Of a stretch of DNA of 64,000 nt, positions 38,252-46,768 are shown piece by piece; the first letter of the stretch is position 1; every line of letters begins with the position of its first letter. Both the position numbers and the translations under genes were made by a program. The stretch covers positions 87,147 through 151,146 of the forward strand of contig CAWGOJ010000016.1 in the NCBI GenBank assembly GCA_963824195.1, given 5' to 3'. Below the pieces are notes generated by a model. That model saw only the letters and a program-made list of their open reading frames with translations, was not told where the DNA came from and did no database searches. The DNA is from Bog-473 sp963824195. GTDB lineage: Bacteria > Actinomycetota > Acidimicrobiia > Acidimicrobiales > RAAP-2.

Positions 38252-39898
38252 ATGAAACTTGGCCAACGAACGAGGATCCGCGTGCGGCGCGGAGCGCTGG
38301 CGCTCACGGTTGCGGTGGTCATGGCAGGAGCAGCGTCACCGCACGCCGGCACCGATGCCGGGGCCGCCAGTGGGCCGGGCGCTCAGAGTTGGTACGTCGA
38401 CTGCTCGGCTGCCGCCAACGGCGACGGAAGCATCGCCAGCCCGTTCAACAGCGTCGACGCCGCGAACCTGCTCACGCTCGGACCCGGCGCACAGTTGCTG
38501 TTTCGCCGTGGTGCGAACTGTACCGGGATGCTCGTACCGAAGGGGAGCGGGGTGCCAGGGAATCCGATCGTGATCGGTGCCTACGGGTTCCCCGTGAGCC
38601 AGCGAGCGACGATCGACGGGGCGGCGAACACCGCTGCCGTGTGGTTGGCGGACGTGTCCTATGTCACCGTGGAAGACCTCGAGCTGACCAACCCTGGCGA
38701 CTCGACCGCACTACACCGCGGCGTCTACTTCACCTCGAATGCGGCGCCGGTCAGCGGCATCACCATTCGCAACCTGCTGGTCCAGGACGTCGACAGCTTG
38801 AACTCGTTCGACGGCGGGAAGACGGGCGGCGGTATCGTCGGCCAGGCCCTCAGTGCGACCGGGCGCTTCTCGAACGTGCTCATCGAGAACAATCAGGTTC
38901 ATAACGTCTCGCGACAGGGCATCACCGTCTACGGCACGACGTCGGGCACACGACCTCCGGCAACGAGCCCGTGGCCGCAGGCGACGACCGGACTCGTCAT
39001 CAGCGGCAACTCCGTCTCCCAGGTCCAAGGTGATGGCATCGTCCCTCTGGGCACCGATGGTGCAGTCGTGGAAGACAACATCGTCCAGCAAGGCAACCTT
39101 GCCGGGTACAACGTCTTCAGCGCGCATCCGAATTGCGCCGCTGGCATCTGGGCCTGGGATGCCAACAACACGCTCATTCAGCACAACGAAGTCAGCGACA
39201 TGAATTTCGGGCCGAGCACCACGCCAGGCGCGCTCAACGGATGCGACGGCGAAGGTTTCGATCTGGACTACAACCAGGACGGCACCATCATTCAGTACAA
39301 CTACTCCCACGACAATGCGGGAGGCTTCGTTCTCCTTTGCACCGACCAAGCGCCGCACCGCGCTGTTGTCCGCTACAACCTCAGCGTGGATGACTATTCC
39401 ACCTTCAGCCCGGCTCCCTGCGCGCTCAACTTCAACCCCGCCGTCAGCAACCTCGACGGCGTGCAGATGTACAACAACACCATCGTGGCCGCCACGCCGC
39501 GCGTCACGGTCGAGCTCAATGAGTCCCTCGTCCCAGATGTCCTCCCGTTCTACGGGAGTTTCGTGTTTCAGAACAATCTCGTGGTTGCGACCTCCACCGA
39601 CGCTGCGAACCACGTCTTTGCCTGTGGGAGTGCGTGCACCAACAACCTGTTCTTCGACATGCCGACTCCTCCCACGGCGACCGACTCCGTGACAGCAGAT
39701 CCGCTCTTCCTCTACCCGACGTTCCGGGGCTCTGGCATGTGGGCAGCTCTCGCCTTTCTGCTTCGCCCGAGCTCACCGGCCATCGGCGCTGGTGTCGCCA
39801 TTCCTGCCGGCTTCCCCTCGCCGGCCACGCACGACTTCTTTGGAGCCCCCATCTCCAGTCCGCCCACCATCGGATTCTCGGGGGGTCCGCTGCGGTAG
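38252..39898 (+). CDS. Secreted right-handed parallel beta-helix repeat protein
   Basis: Intact 548-aa exported protein. A basic N-terminus and hydrophobic stretch (ALALTVAVVMAGAASPHAG) form a Sec signal. The mature part opens with SWYVDCSAAANGDGSIASP, the usual start of pectate-lyase-like proteins. Coils follow with repeated turns such as VTVEDLELTN, ITIRNLLVQD, VLIENNQVHN, LVISGNSVSQ, AVVEDNIVQQ, TLIQHNEVSD and TIIQYNYSHD. Such proteins usually bind or cleave polysaccharides; I cannot assign a lyase subfamily. A GGGGG stretch precedes the ATG. Third codon positions look more mixed than in neighbours. It sits between the two copies of the DAPDH-like 3' end. Confidence 0.88.
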   Translation: MKLGQRTRIRVRRGALALTVAVVMAGAASPHAGTDAGAASGPGAQSWYVDCSAAANGDGSIASPFNSVDAANLLTLGPGAQLLFRRGANCTGMLVPKGSGVPGNPIVIGAYGFPVSQRATIDGAANTAAVWLADVSYVTVEDLELTNPGDSTALHRGVYFTSNAAPVSGITIRNLLVQDVDSLNSFDGGKTGGGIVGQALSATGRFSNVLIENNQVHNVSRQGITVYGTTSGTRPPATSPWPQATTGLVISGNSVSQVQGDGIVPLGTDGAVVEDNIVQQGNLAGYNVFSAHPNCAAGIWAWDANNTLIQHNEVSDMNFGPSTTPGALNGCDGEGFDLDYNQDGTIIQYNYSHDNAGGFVLLCTDQAPHRAVVRYNLSVDDYSTFSPAPCALNFNPAVSNLDGVQMYNNTIVAATPRVTVELNESLVPDVLPFYGSFVFQNNLVVATSTDAANHVFACGSACTNNLFFDMPTPPTATDSVTADPLFLYPTFRGSGMWAALAFLLRPSSPAIGAGVAIPAGFPSPATHDFFGAPISSPPTIGFSGGPLR

Positions 39899-39952
39899 GG
39901 ATCGCCGAGAAGGGGCACGCGGAGGGTGTGGCGCTCTGACGGTTCGCCTGCT

Positions 39953-40090
39953 GCGACGCCGCCGCGGGGGGTTGCCTGGCCACGGGGCTGCTGCGCGTCC
40001 TCAACGCGGCGCCGGCGGTCAACGACCTGCCCGCCGTGTGGGCCACCGTCCTTGGACCGGCCGCTCATCCCGGGGGCGGGGACGATCCGC
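39953..40090 (+). pseudogene. Direct repeat copy B: displaced, decayed 3' end of a DAPDH-like gene
   Basis: A gene fragment without a start. Two frames read CDAAAGGCLATGLLRVLNAA, AVNDLPAVWATVL and then RPLIPGAGTIR, matching the C-terminus of the protein encoded at 37027-38103. One single-base shift splits it, and the stop after the final Arg is lost. It may extend weakly ~15 bases further upstream (GACGG similarity). It lies between the beta-helix gene and the medium-chain dehydrogenase gene. Confidence 0.82.
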
Positions 40091-40148
40091 CAGGACGCCA
40101 CCCGATCCCCGACGCCGAGCTGGGGACGCCGCGCTACGGTCGCCCGGC

Positions 40149-41138
40149 GTGCACGCCTGGCAGGTCCATGGACACGGCCCACCCACCGAGGTGCTCCGGC
40201 GCGTCGTGGTCGACGAGCCGGTGCCGGGCCCGGGTGAGCTGCGGCTGCGCGTGCGGTGCGCGGGGATCGGGCTCCCGGACGCGCTCATGTGCCGCGGTGC
40301 GTACGCGTTCTCCCCGACGCCCCCGTTCATCCCTGGCCAAGAGGTGTGCGGCACGGTCGACGCGGTCGGATCGGGCGTGGAGCTGCCCCTCGGCACGCGC
40401 CTGATGGCGGTGACGAACTTCTTTGACGGTCGCGGCGGGTTCGCCGAAGCAACGATCGCGCGGTCGGAGAGCGCCTTCCGCGTGCCCGACGCCATGCGCG
40501 ACGAAGATGCCGCCGCGTTCCGGATCGGTTACTCGACGGCCTACATCGGACTCGTGCGGCGGGGCGCGCTGCAGGCCGGCGAGTGGCTGCTCGTGCTCGG
40601 GGCTGCGGGTGGCTCGGGCCTCGCCGCGCTGGCGCTCGGGGCGGCGCTCGGGGCGCGGGTCATCGCGGTCGTGGCGGGGGAGGCGAAGCGGGAGCTGTGC
40701 GCACGGTCGGGCGCGTACGTCGTCATCGATCGCACCGTGAGCTCGGTGCCCGACGCGGTGATGGACGTGACAGGGGGCGACGGGGTTGACGTCGTCTACG
40801 ACCCTGTCGGTGGTGCCTTCGCCGGGTCGACGGCGCGGTGCCTGGCGACTGGCGGACGACTTCTCGCCGTTGGGTTCGCCAGCGGGACATGGGTCGACGC
40901 CGACATATCGGAGTTCGTCCGGCGCAACGCAGCCATCGTCGGTGTCTACGCCGGCGGTCAGACGCGTGCCGAGGCCGAAGCCGATCACGAGTCGTTGCTC
41001 GCTCTCGAGGCCGAGGGCCGTCTCGGCGGCGTCGCGGGGGTGGTTCCCTTCGACGGGTTGACCGACGCGCTCGGTGCCGTTGACCGGGCGGAGGCCGTCG
41101 GCAAGCTGGTCCTCAGGGTCGCTGAGGTCGACACCTGA
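40149..41138 (+). CDS. Medium-chain dehydrogenase/reductase (NADPH:quinone-reductase-like)
   Basis: Intact 329-aa enzyme of the zinc-independent MDR group. The N-terminal GroES-like domain has CRGAYAFSPTPPFIPGQEVC; the coenzyme domain has LLVLGAAGGSGLAALALGAA (AAGGxG motif) and the tail PFDGLTDALGAVDRAEAVGK. The structural-zinc cysteines of alcohol dehydrogenases are absent, which fits quinone or enoyl reductases. The GTG at 40149 gives the expected N-terminus; no strong ribosome site is visible, and the region before it is the decayed repeat B. Confidence 0.88.
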   Translation: MHAWQVHGHGPPTEVLRRVVVDEPVPGPGELRLRVRCAGIGLPDALMCRGAYAFSPTPPFIPGQEVCGTVDAVGSGVELPLGTRLMAVTNFFDGRGGFAEATIARSESAFRVPDAMRDEDAAAFRIGYSTAYIGLVRRGALQAGEWLLVLGAAGGSGLAALALGAALGARVIAVVAGEAKRELCARSGAYVVIDRTVSSVPDAVMDVTGGDGVDVVYDPVGGAFAGSTARCLATGGRLLAVGFASGTWVDADISEFVRRNAAIVGVYAGGQTRAEAEADHESLLALEAEGRLGGVAGVVPFDGLTDALGAVDRAEAVGKLVLRVAEVDT

Positions 41139-41218
41139 CGCGATGAGTCGGAGCGCCGCGGGGTCGTCCGGACCGGCCACGGCGGTACTCCTGCAGCTCG
41201 CGGCGGGAACGTCCTACG

Positions 41219-44200
41219 TCAGACCCCGAGCAGGTCCAGCGCCTCGGCGAGTTCGGGGCTCGAGGAATTGGGTGGGAACCGCTCGAGCACGGCCCGGATC
41301 CGGTGACTCCAGTCCGGCGGGCGGACGTCGTGGGGAAGCCGGGCCAGGTCGTTGGCCGCCCGCAGCGCGAGGACGAGTGACCCTTGGGCCAGGCCGATCT
41401 CCATGGCGGCGACCAGATCCTCGACCACCTCGTCCATCCGGTCGGGGTGGGCGGCGGTCATGATCTCGGCGCGCAGGCGCAGCAGGTCCGGTTGGTGGAC
41501 CAGCTCCCCTGACGTGGCGGTCCGGTCCATGGCTTCGTCGAGTGCACGGAGCGCCGGGTCGGCGTCGCCGCGGAAGTGGTGGTTCTGGGCGACGATGCCC
41601 AGGTACGTCGGGCGGAACGCCCCGTGGCCGACGAGGTCCATCCCCACTCCGTACTGCTCGAGCTCTGTCACGTCACAGGGCCGGTCGAGCTCGGGGATCA
41701 GGACGTACTGCCGGCCGAGCAGCTGGAAGTAGTCGAATCGGCACTGTTCCGCGATCTCGATCGTGCGCCGCCCGAACTGGCGGGCCTCATCCCGGTTGCC
41801 CGTGATCATCCGGATCCAGGCCAGATAGACGGAGACGAAGGCCGCACTGAACGGTCCGGACGGGAAGTCGAGCTGCTCCGCGGTGGCGATGGCCCGCCGC
41901 TCCCAACGCGCGCTCTCCTCCGTGCTGCCCCGCAGCGCGGCGACGCAAGCGAGCGCGACCGCCGTGACGGGCACGGGGTCGTGCGGGAGGGGCCAGAACG
42001 GGGAGGCGGCCGCATCGACCGACCGCGCCCGGTACCCCTCCCACGCGTCGACGAGCCAACGGTGGGCCTCGTCGAGCTTGCCCTGGTAGAACGCGCCGTA
42101 CCCCATGCACGACTTGATCTCCGGCGCGAACCAGGCGGTCGCCGGGTCGTCGAGCACGTCGGTCAGGGGCTCGAGCACGACGCTGGCGGCGTCGACAGAG
42201 CCGCGCACCAGTAGATAGCTCCAGATCCCGACCTGGGCCGGCATGATCTCGGGGCGGTCCGTGAGCCTCCGGCAGATCCCCTCGGCGATCGTGAAGTCCT
42301 CGAACACCTCGGGGTACCCGTACCCGAAGAGGGAGCTCGTGCTGACGGTGCGCTGCATCCGGATCATGAGATCCGTCAGGTCGCGCTCGTCGACTTCGGG
42401 CAACGTTGCCGCCAGCTCCAGTGCGCGGTCGAGCTGGTGGCGGGCCTCGGTGTGACTGGCCGCCGATTGCGCCGCCTGGGCCGCCACGATGTAGGCCGGG
42501 ACGGACTGCGAGACGTCGCCCGCCAGGTCCCAGTGTTGGGCCACGACGGCGAGATCGCCCGGCGAGGCCGCGCCGGAGCCCAGCAGCTCCGCGATGCTGC
42601 GATGGGTCGCCTGGCGGGTGGGCAGCACCTGCGTCTCGTAGGCGGCGTCGCGCAGGAGGCCGTGCCGGAAGCGGTACCGCCCCAGCCGGATCTCGGCGAC
42701 CGGCTCAATCAGCGCGGCGTCCTCGAGACGGTCCAACGCCTCGTCGACCGGCCGCCCGGCCAGTTGGCGCAGCGGTTCCACGTCGAACTCAACACCGAGC
42801 GTGGCGGCCAGCTGCGCGACGCGCAGGTCGATGCCGGGTGCCCGAAGGCGCGCCGTGAGGATCTCGTGGATGCGGGGAGGAAGCACCTCACCGGGATTCG
42901 CGGTGACGGCGCTGCGGGTCAGCTCCTGGAGGAAGAGGGGGATACCGGCGCCGCGCTCGATGATCAGGCGACGCTGCGTCGTGTCCAGCCCGTCGTCGGT
43001 CAGCGCGGCGACCAACCCTGCCGCCTGCTTCTCCTTGAGCGGTTCCAGCTCGATGTCGAGGACCGACGACGCCCACGGCGCCTCGAGCGGGAGCCGGCTC
43101 GTGATCAGGATCATCGTGCCGGGGACGCTCTCGGTGGCGAGGAGCCCCAACAGGTCGACGGTGGTCGGGTCAGCCCAGTGGAGGTCCTCGACCAGCACCA
43201 GGCTCGGCGTCGACGCCGCCGTGTGGGCGAGCCAGGTGACCAGGGTCCCGAGCGTCTGTTGGCGGAGAGCGAGTGCGTCCACCTCCGGGCGCGACCACCG
43301 TTCGTCGGTGGTGAGTCCGAGCAGTGGGGCCAGGAGCGGCAACGTGTCCCTCTCGAGGCCGGCGTCTTCCAGCCGGGCCTCCAAATCGGCGAGCCGCTCC
43401 TCCGGTGGCTGGTCCGGGTAGAACCCGAGCAGTTGCTCGAGCATGCGCCCGACGGGCCACAGCGCGACATTGCCGTGATAGGGCGAACAGTTGGCCTCGA
43501 GCACGGCACCGCCCTCGAGGTGCACGTGTGCCACGAGCTCCGCGGCCAGCGCCGACTTCCCGATGCCGGCCACCCCGCGAACGACGACCACCGCTTCCTC
43601 GGGGCGCCTGGCGCCCTCGGTGTCGTGGACGAGGCGTTTCCAGGTGAAACGCAGGAGACGGCTCTGACCCTCGCGACCGATCAGGGTCACCGACTCGGGC
43701 AGCCCCCGCCCCGATGGTGGGACGGCCAGGTTCGACCGCACCACGTGGTGCAGTTCCATCGGGCGGGCGATTCCTTTGAGCGAGCGCGTGCCGATCGGTT
43801 TGAGCTCGAAATGCGGTTCGACGAGCTGTCTGGTGGTGTCGCTGATCACCACGGTGCCGGGCTCAGCCTCACCCTGCAGGCGCGCCGCCACATTGGGGGC
43901 CGACCCCGTGATGGCGGAGCCGTCCATGCTTCCCGAAGCCAGGCCGGCAACCACGACGGTGCCCGAATGGACGCCGACGCGGATGGCGGGCTCAATCCCG
44001 TGGCGACGGGTCAGCTCAATGGATGCGTGCGCCATCCGTTCGACGATCCACAGGGCGGCCAGGACCGCGCGCCGCGCGTCGTCCTCGTGCGCGTTGGGGT
44101 AGCCGAAGCAGGCCACGACGCCGTCACCCTGGAACTGGAGCACGCGGCCGCCCAGCTCCTCGATGGTGTCCGCCGCCACCCGGCGGTAGAGGGCGAAGAC

Positions 44201-44563
44201 GTCCTGAATGACCTCCGGCTCGGCCACCTCGGCCATGTCGGTCGACTGGACGATGTCGGCGAAGAGCAGGCTGACGAAAGCCCGCTGGCCTCCGTCCAGG
44301 GAACGTTCGAGCTTCGTCCGTTCGATCATGGCGGCGGCGCGCTGGTTCGGAGGATCGACGGCCAGCACGTCGTCAGCCAGTTCGACCACGTGGTCCCAGG
44401 CTCCGATGGTGGCCGCGGCGTCCATGGACGCCAGGAGCCGATCGATCAGGAGCGACAGGCGACCCTCCGCCGCCTCTGCCCGTCCGTCCTGCGCCGACGT
44501 CACCGCGTCCGCCCCGTCACGGATCACCTCGGAGTCGTTGAGCGGGCTCGTCGCCGTCGCCAC
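41219..44563 (-). CDS. Class III nucleotidyl cyclase-AAA ATPase-TPR regulator, 1114 aa
   Basis: A large cytosolic signalling protein. An N-terminal helical region (1-90) precedes a class III cyclase domain (~95-275) with metal Asp103 in FADIVQST and Asp147 in FQGDGVVACFG. Next is an AAA/MalT-type ATPase with Walker A GVAGIGKS (330-337) and a Walker B-like LVLVEDLHWAD, then a long tetratricopeptide-type helical part. The layout is that of actinobacterial cyclase-ATPase-TPR proteins; no DNA-binding domain is seen at the end. The in-frame start is GTG. An ATG ten bases earlier has the better AGGAGG spacing but lies in another frame that stops after 18 codons. The gene stands alone. Confidence 0.9.
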   Translation of the reverse strand: MATATSPLNDSEVIRDGADAVTSAQDGRAEAAEGRLSLLIDRLLASMDAAATIGAWDHVVELADDVLAVDPPNQRAAAMIERTKLERSLDGGQRAFVSLLFADIVQSTDMAEVAEPEVIQDVFALYRRVAADTIEELGGRVLQFQGDGVVACFGYPNAHEDDARRAVLAALWIVERMAHASIELTRRHGIEPAIRVGVHSGTVVVAGLASGSMDGSAITGSAPNVAARLQGEAEPGTVVISDTTRQLVEPHFELKPIGTRSLKGIARPMELHHVVRSNLAVPPSGRGLPESVTLIGREGQSRLLRFTWKRLVHDTEGARRPEEAVVVVRGVAGIGKSALAAELVAHVHLEGGAVLEANCSPYHGNVALWPVGRMLEQLLGFYPDQPPEERLADLEARLEDAGLERDTLPLLAPLLGLTTDERWSRPEVDALALRQQTLGTLVTWLAHTAASTPSLVLVEDLHWADPTTVDLLGLLATESVPGTMILITSRLPLEAPWASSVLDIELEPLKEKQAAGLVAALTDDGLDTTQRRLIIERGAGIPLFLQELTRSAVTANPGEVLPPRIHEILTARLRAPGIDLRVAQLAATLGVEFDVEPLRQLAGRPVDEALDRLEDAALIEPVAEIRLGRYRFRHGLLRDAAYETQVLPTRQATHRSIAELLGSGAASPGDLAVVAQHWDLAGDVSQSVPAYIVAAQAAQSAASHTEARHQLDRALELAATLPEVDERDLTDLMIRMQRTVSTSSLFGYGYPEVFEDFTIAEGICRRLTDRPEIMPAQVGIWSYLLVRGSVDAASVVLEPLTDVLDDPATAWFAPEIKSCMGYGAFYQGKLDEAHRWLVDAWEGYRARSVDAAASPFWPLPHDPVPVTAVALACVAALRGSTEESARWERRAIATAEQLDFPSGPFSAAFVSVYLAWIRMITGNRDEARQFGRRTIEIAEQCRFDYFQLLGRQYVLIPELDRPCDVTELEQYGVGMDLVGHGAFRPTYLGIVAQNHHFRGDADPALRALDEAMDRTATSGELVHQPDLLRLRAEIMTAAHPDRMDEVVEDLVAAMEIGLAQGSLVLALRAANDLARLPHDVRPPDWSHRIRAVLERFPPNSSSPELAEALDLLGV

Positions 44564-44812
44564 CCTTCGTCATGCTGCCTCCTGCGTGTCGGGCAGCCCC
44601 CCCGTGGATCTGACCTGGGGAGGATAGCCCAGACCCGTCGCGCAACCCCAGTGACACAACGAGCCGACTGCGACGATGCGGCTGATGGAGAGTCGGCGCC
44701 ATGGGCGGGATTCGAACCTCGAAGCGATGGAAGGGCTCGCCACCGGCCGGTAGTGACCTCTGCGCTCGCTCGTCGAGGACCTTGTCTGGTTTGGGCCTCT
44801 TAGGATCGCCTG
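44564..44812. promoter_or_regulatory. Divergent intergenic region
   Basis: About 250 bases between divergent genes, so it should hold two promoters. AGGAGG lies 16 bases before the GTG of the cyclase gene. The stretch GGCGGGATTCGAACC (44704-44718) looks like the T-arm end of a tRNA read in reverse, but no cloverleaf can be built around it. Nothing else recognised. Confidence 0.35.
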
Positions 44813-45835
44813 ATGCCGACCGGCGAACGCGGGCAGCCTGGAGCGCGGGGTGGTGACTCGTCTCCATCTGTCCCCCCGCCCGCTCCGTTCCGGCCCGGAT
44901 CGGTCTCCATCCGGCTGTACCCGCACAACGAGCTGCCCGCCGACGCCATCGTCAGCGAGCTCTGCGCGCAAGCGGGTCTCGCCCTCGACAGCGGCTTCGA
45001 CGGGGTCATGACGAGCGAGCACCACGGTGGCTTCGCCGGCTACATGGCGCAGCCCCTGCAGATGGCCTCCTTCGTCTTGGCCACCCACGCCACGGGTTGG
45101 GCCGCCGCGGCGCCGCTCTTGCTGCCACTGAGGTCCACGGCGCTCGTCGCCGAGGAGGTCGCGTGGCTCCAGGCTCGTCATGGCGGTCGGGTCGGACTGG
45201 GCGTGGCCGCCGGCGCCCTGCCGCTGGACTTCGCGGCGGCCGGCATCAGCCAGGCCGGTGCCGTCGATCGCTTCAAGACCGAGCTCCCTCGGCTGGTGGC
45301 GATGCTCCGCGGTGAGGAGCTGGGGGAGCTCGACGCGGACCCGGCGCTGCGCGCCTGCCGAGCAGCTCCGGTCCCCGTGCTCAGCGCGGCCGTGTCGGTC
45401 GCCGCCGCCGGGCGCGCCGCCCGGTGCGGAGCGGGGATCCTCATGGAGGGGATGTCCGCGCCGGCGAGACTGGCCCGCCTGACCCAGGCCTTCGAGGAGG
45501 CCGGGGGGACGGGCTCCAAGGTGCTGATCCGTCGGGTGTGGCTGGGCCGCGTGCAGTCCGGGCTCGTCGAGAGCCAGCGGGCGGTCTACGAGAGCTACGC
45601 CGCGGGCGCGACGCCCTTCGGTGAGGACCAGACGATCGCGTGCGAGGAGCCACGGGAGATGGCGGAGCGGCTCGCAGCCACCACGAGGGAGGTCGGCGCC
45701 GATGCCCTCAACCTCCGGGTGCAGCTTCCCGGCATGTCGCCCGAGGAGGTGCGGGAGCAGATCACCCAGATCGGGTCCGGCGTCGTTCGGTCTCTGAAGG
45801 AGATCTGGCCCTCGCCGGGACGGGGAGCCCGGTGA
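44813..45835 (+). CDS. Luciferase-like (LLM-class) flavin-dependent monooxygenase
   Basis: Intact 340-aa protein of the bacterial-luciferase fold. The N-terminal half shows LALDSGFDGVMTSEHHGGF (the conserved EHH of the family) and the strand pair GWAAAAPLLLPLRSTALVAE followed by WLQARHGGRVGLGVAAGAL. The C-terminal part ends in an unusual helical tail. F420 or FMN could be the cofactor; in actinobacteria F420 is common, but nothing here proves it. About 28 N-terminal residues before SVSIRLYPHNELPADA are Pro/Gly-rich and may not be translated. It converges on the SDR gene with no space between stops. Confidence 0.85.
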   Translation: MPTGERGQPGARGGDSSPSVPPPAPFRPGSVSIRLYPHNELPADAIVSELCAQAGLALDSGFDGVMTSEHHGGFAGYMAQPLQMASFVLATHATGWAAAAPLLLPLRSTALVAEEVAWLQARHGGRVGLGVAAGALPLDFAAAGISQAGAVDRFKTELPRLVAMLRGEELGELDADPALRACRAAPVPVLSAAVSVAAAGRAARCGAGILMEGMSAPARLARLTQAFEEAGGTGSKVLIRRVWLGRVQSGLVESQRAVYESYAAGATPFGEDQTIACEEPREMAERLAATTREVGADALNLRVQLPGMSPEEVREQITQIGSGVVRSLKEIWPSPGRGAR

Positions 45836-46690
45836 CTACCGGATCGGCGTCCAGCCACTCGAGAGGTGGTTCCCACCGTCGACGTCCAAGGTGATCCCGG
45901 TGATCTGCCGTGCGTCGTCGGAGAGCAGGAAGCACACTGCGGCCGCGATGTCCTCGGCTTCGGTCAGCCGGCCCAAGGGGAGATTCGAGCCGGCGGCCGC
46001 ACCCGCGTCGGATTTCCAGATCGACCGGGTGGCCGTCGTTCGCACCAGTCCGGGGCTCACTGCGTTGACCCGGACCCCGCGCGGGGCCAGATCGGCGGCA
46101 ATGGTCCGCGTCATGGCGTTCAGCGCCGCCTTGGCCGACGCGTAGGCCACCATGGCCGACGTGGTCTTGCGCGGCGAGCCGCTCGAGATGGTGATGACCG
46201 AGCCACCGTTGGCACCCAGGCCTCGGGCGAGCGCGGCACGAATGAGTGCGACGCTCGGCCAGGTGTTGAGCCGGATCGTCTCGAGGAGCTGCGCCTCACT
46301 GATCGCGTCGAAGGACAGGGGGTAGGGGGCGCCGCCCACCGTGCTGACGATCAGGTCGATGCGGCCGAACGCCTCCAAGGCGCAGTCCGTGAGCACTGCC
46401 ACGCCCGCTTCGGTGTCCATCGACCCGACCACTCCGACGACCTCGAATCCCTCGGCGCGCAAGGCAGCTTCGGTCGACGCGACCCGGTCCTCGTCGCGGC
46501 CGTTGACGACCACCGACGCTCCCTCCCGCGCCAGCCGGAAGGCGCAGGATCGGCCGATGCTCGGGTCAGCGGTCGATCCGGTGACGACGGCCACCCGGCC
46601 GGAGAACCGTTGCGCTCCATCAGAGAAGGTCGCGTCATTGCGGTTCTTCATGATGCGGTCGGCTGGTCCCATCCGCTCATCTTGTCCCAC
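45836..46690 (-). CDS. Short-chain dehydrogenase/reductase (SDR)
   Basis: Intact 284-aa classical SDR. The coenzyme motif is VTGSTADPSIGRSCAFRLA, with an insertion between TG and the GxG region seen in some enoyl-reductase-like SDRs. The NNAG position is replaced by STVGGAPYPL. The catalytic residues are Ser in ITISSGSPRK and YASAKAALN with Tyr and Lys. The C-terminus GITLDVDGGNHLSSG is typical. Several upstream ATGs exist; the first is used, but the one at MKNRNDATFSDG is also reasonable. Substrate unknown. Confidence 0.87.
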   Translation of the reverse strand: MGQDERMGPADRIMKNRNDATFSDGAQRFSGRVAVVTGSTADPSIGRSCAFRLAREGASVVVNGRDEDRVASTEAALRAEGFEVVGVVGSMDTEAGVAVLTDCALEAFGRIDLIVSTVGGAPYPLSFDAISEAQLLETIRLNTWPSVALIRAALARGLGANGGSVITISSGSPRKTTSAMVAYASAKAALNAMTRTIAADLAPRGVRVNAVSPGLVRTTATRSIWKSDAGAAAGSNLPLGRLTEAEDIAAAVCFLLSDDARQITGITLDVDGGNHLSSGWTPIR

Positions 46691-46768
46691 GACATCAATC
46701 GTGTGCCCGTGCCGCTCACCGCGCTCGTCCCCGGGTCGGCGGGATCCGCCCGGCGCGGCTCGTCGTGT

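Noticed and set aside
44698..44775. Possible tRNA on the minus strand
   Set aside because: Contains the T-loop-like GGTTCGAATCC, but the T-stem pairs only two bases and no acceptor or anticodon arm fits.
42437..44803. 788-residue plus-strand frame
   Set aside because: Antisense of the cyclase-ATPase gene, with no ribosome site and no recognisable domain.
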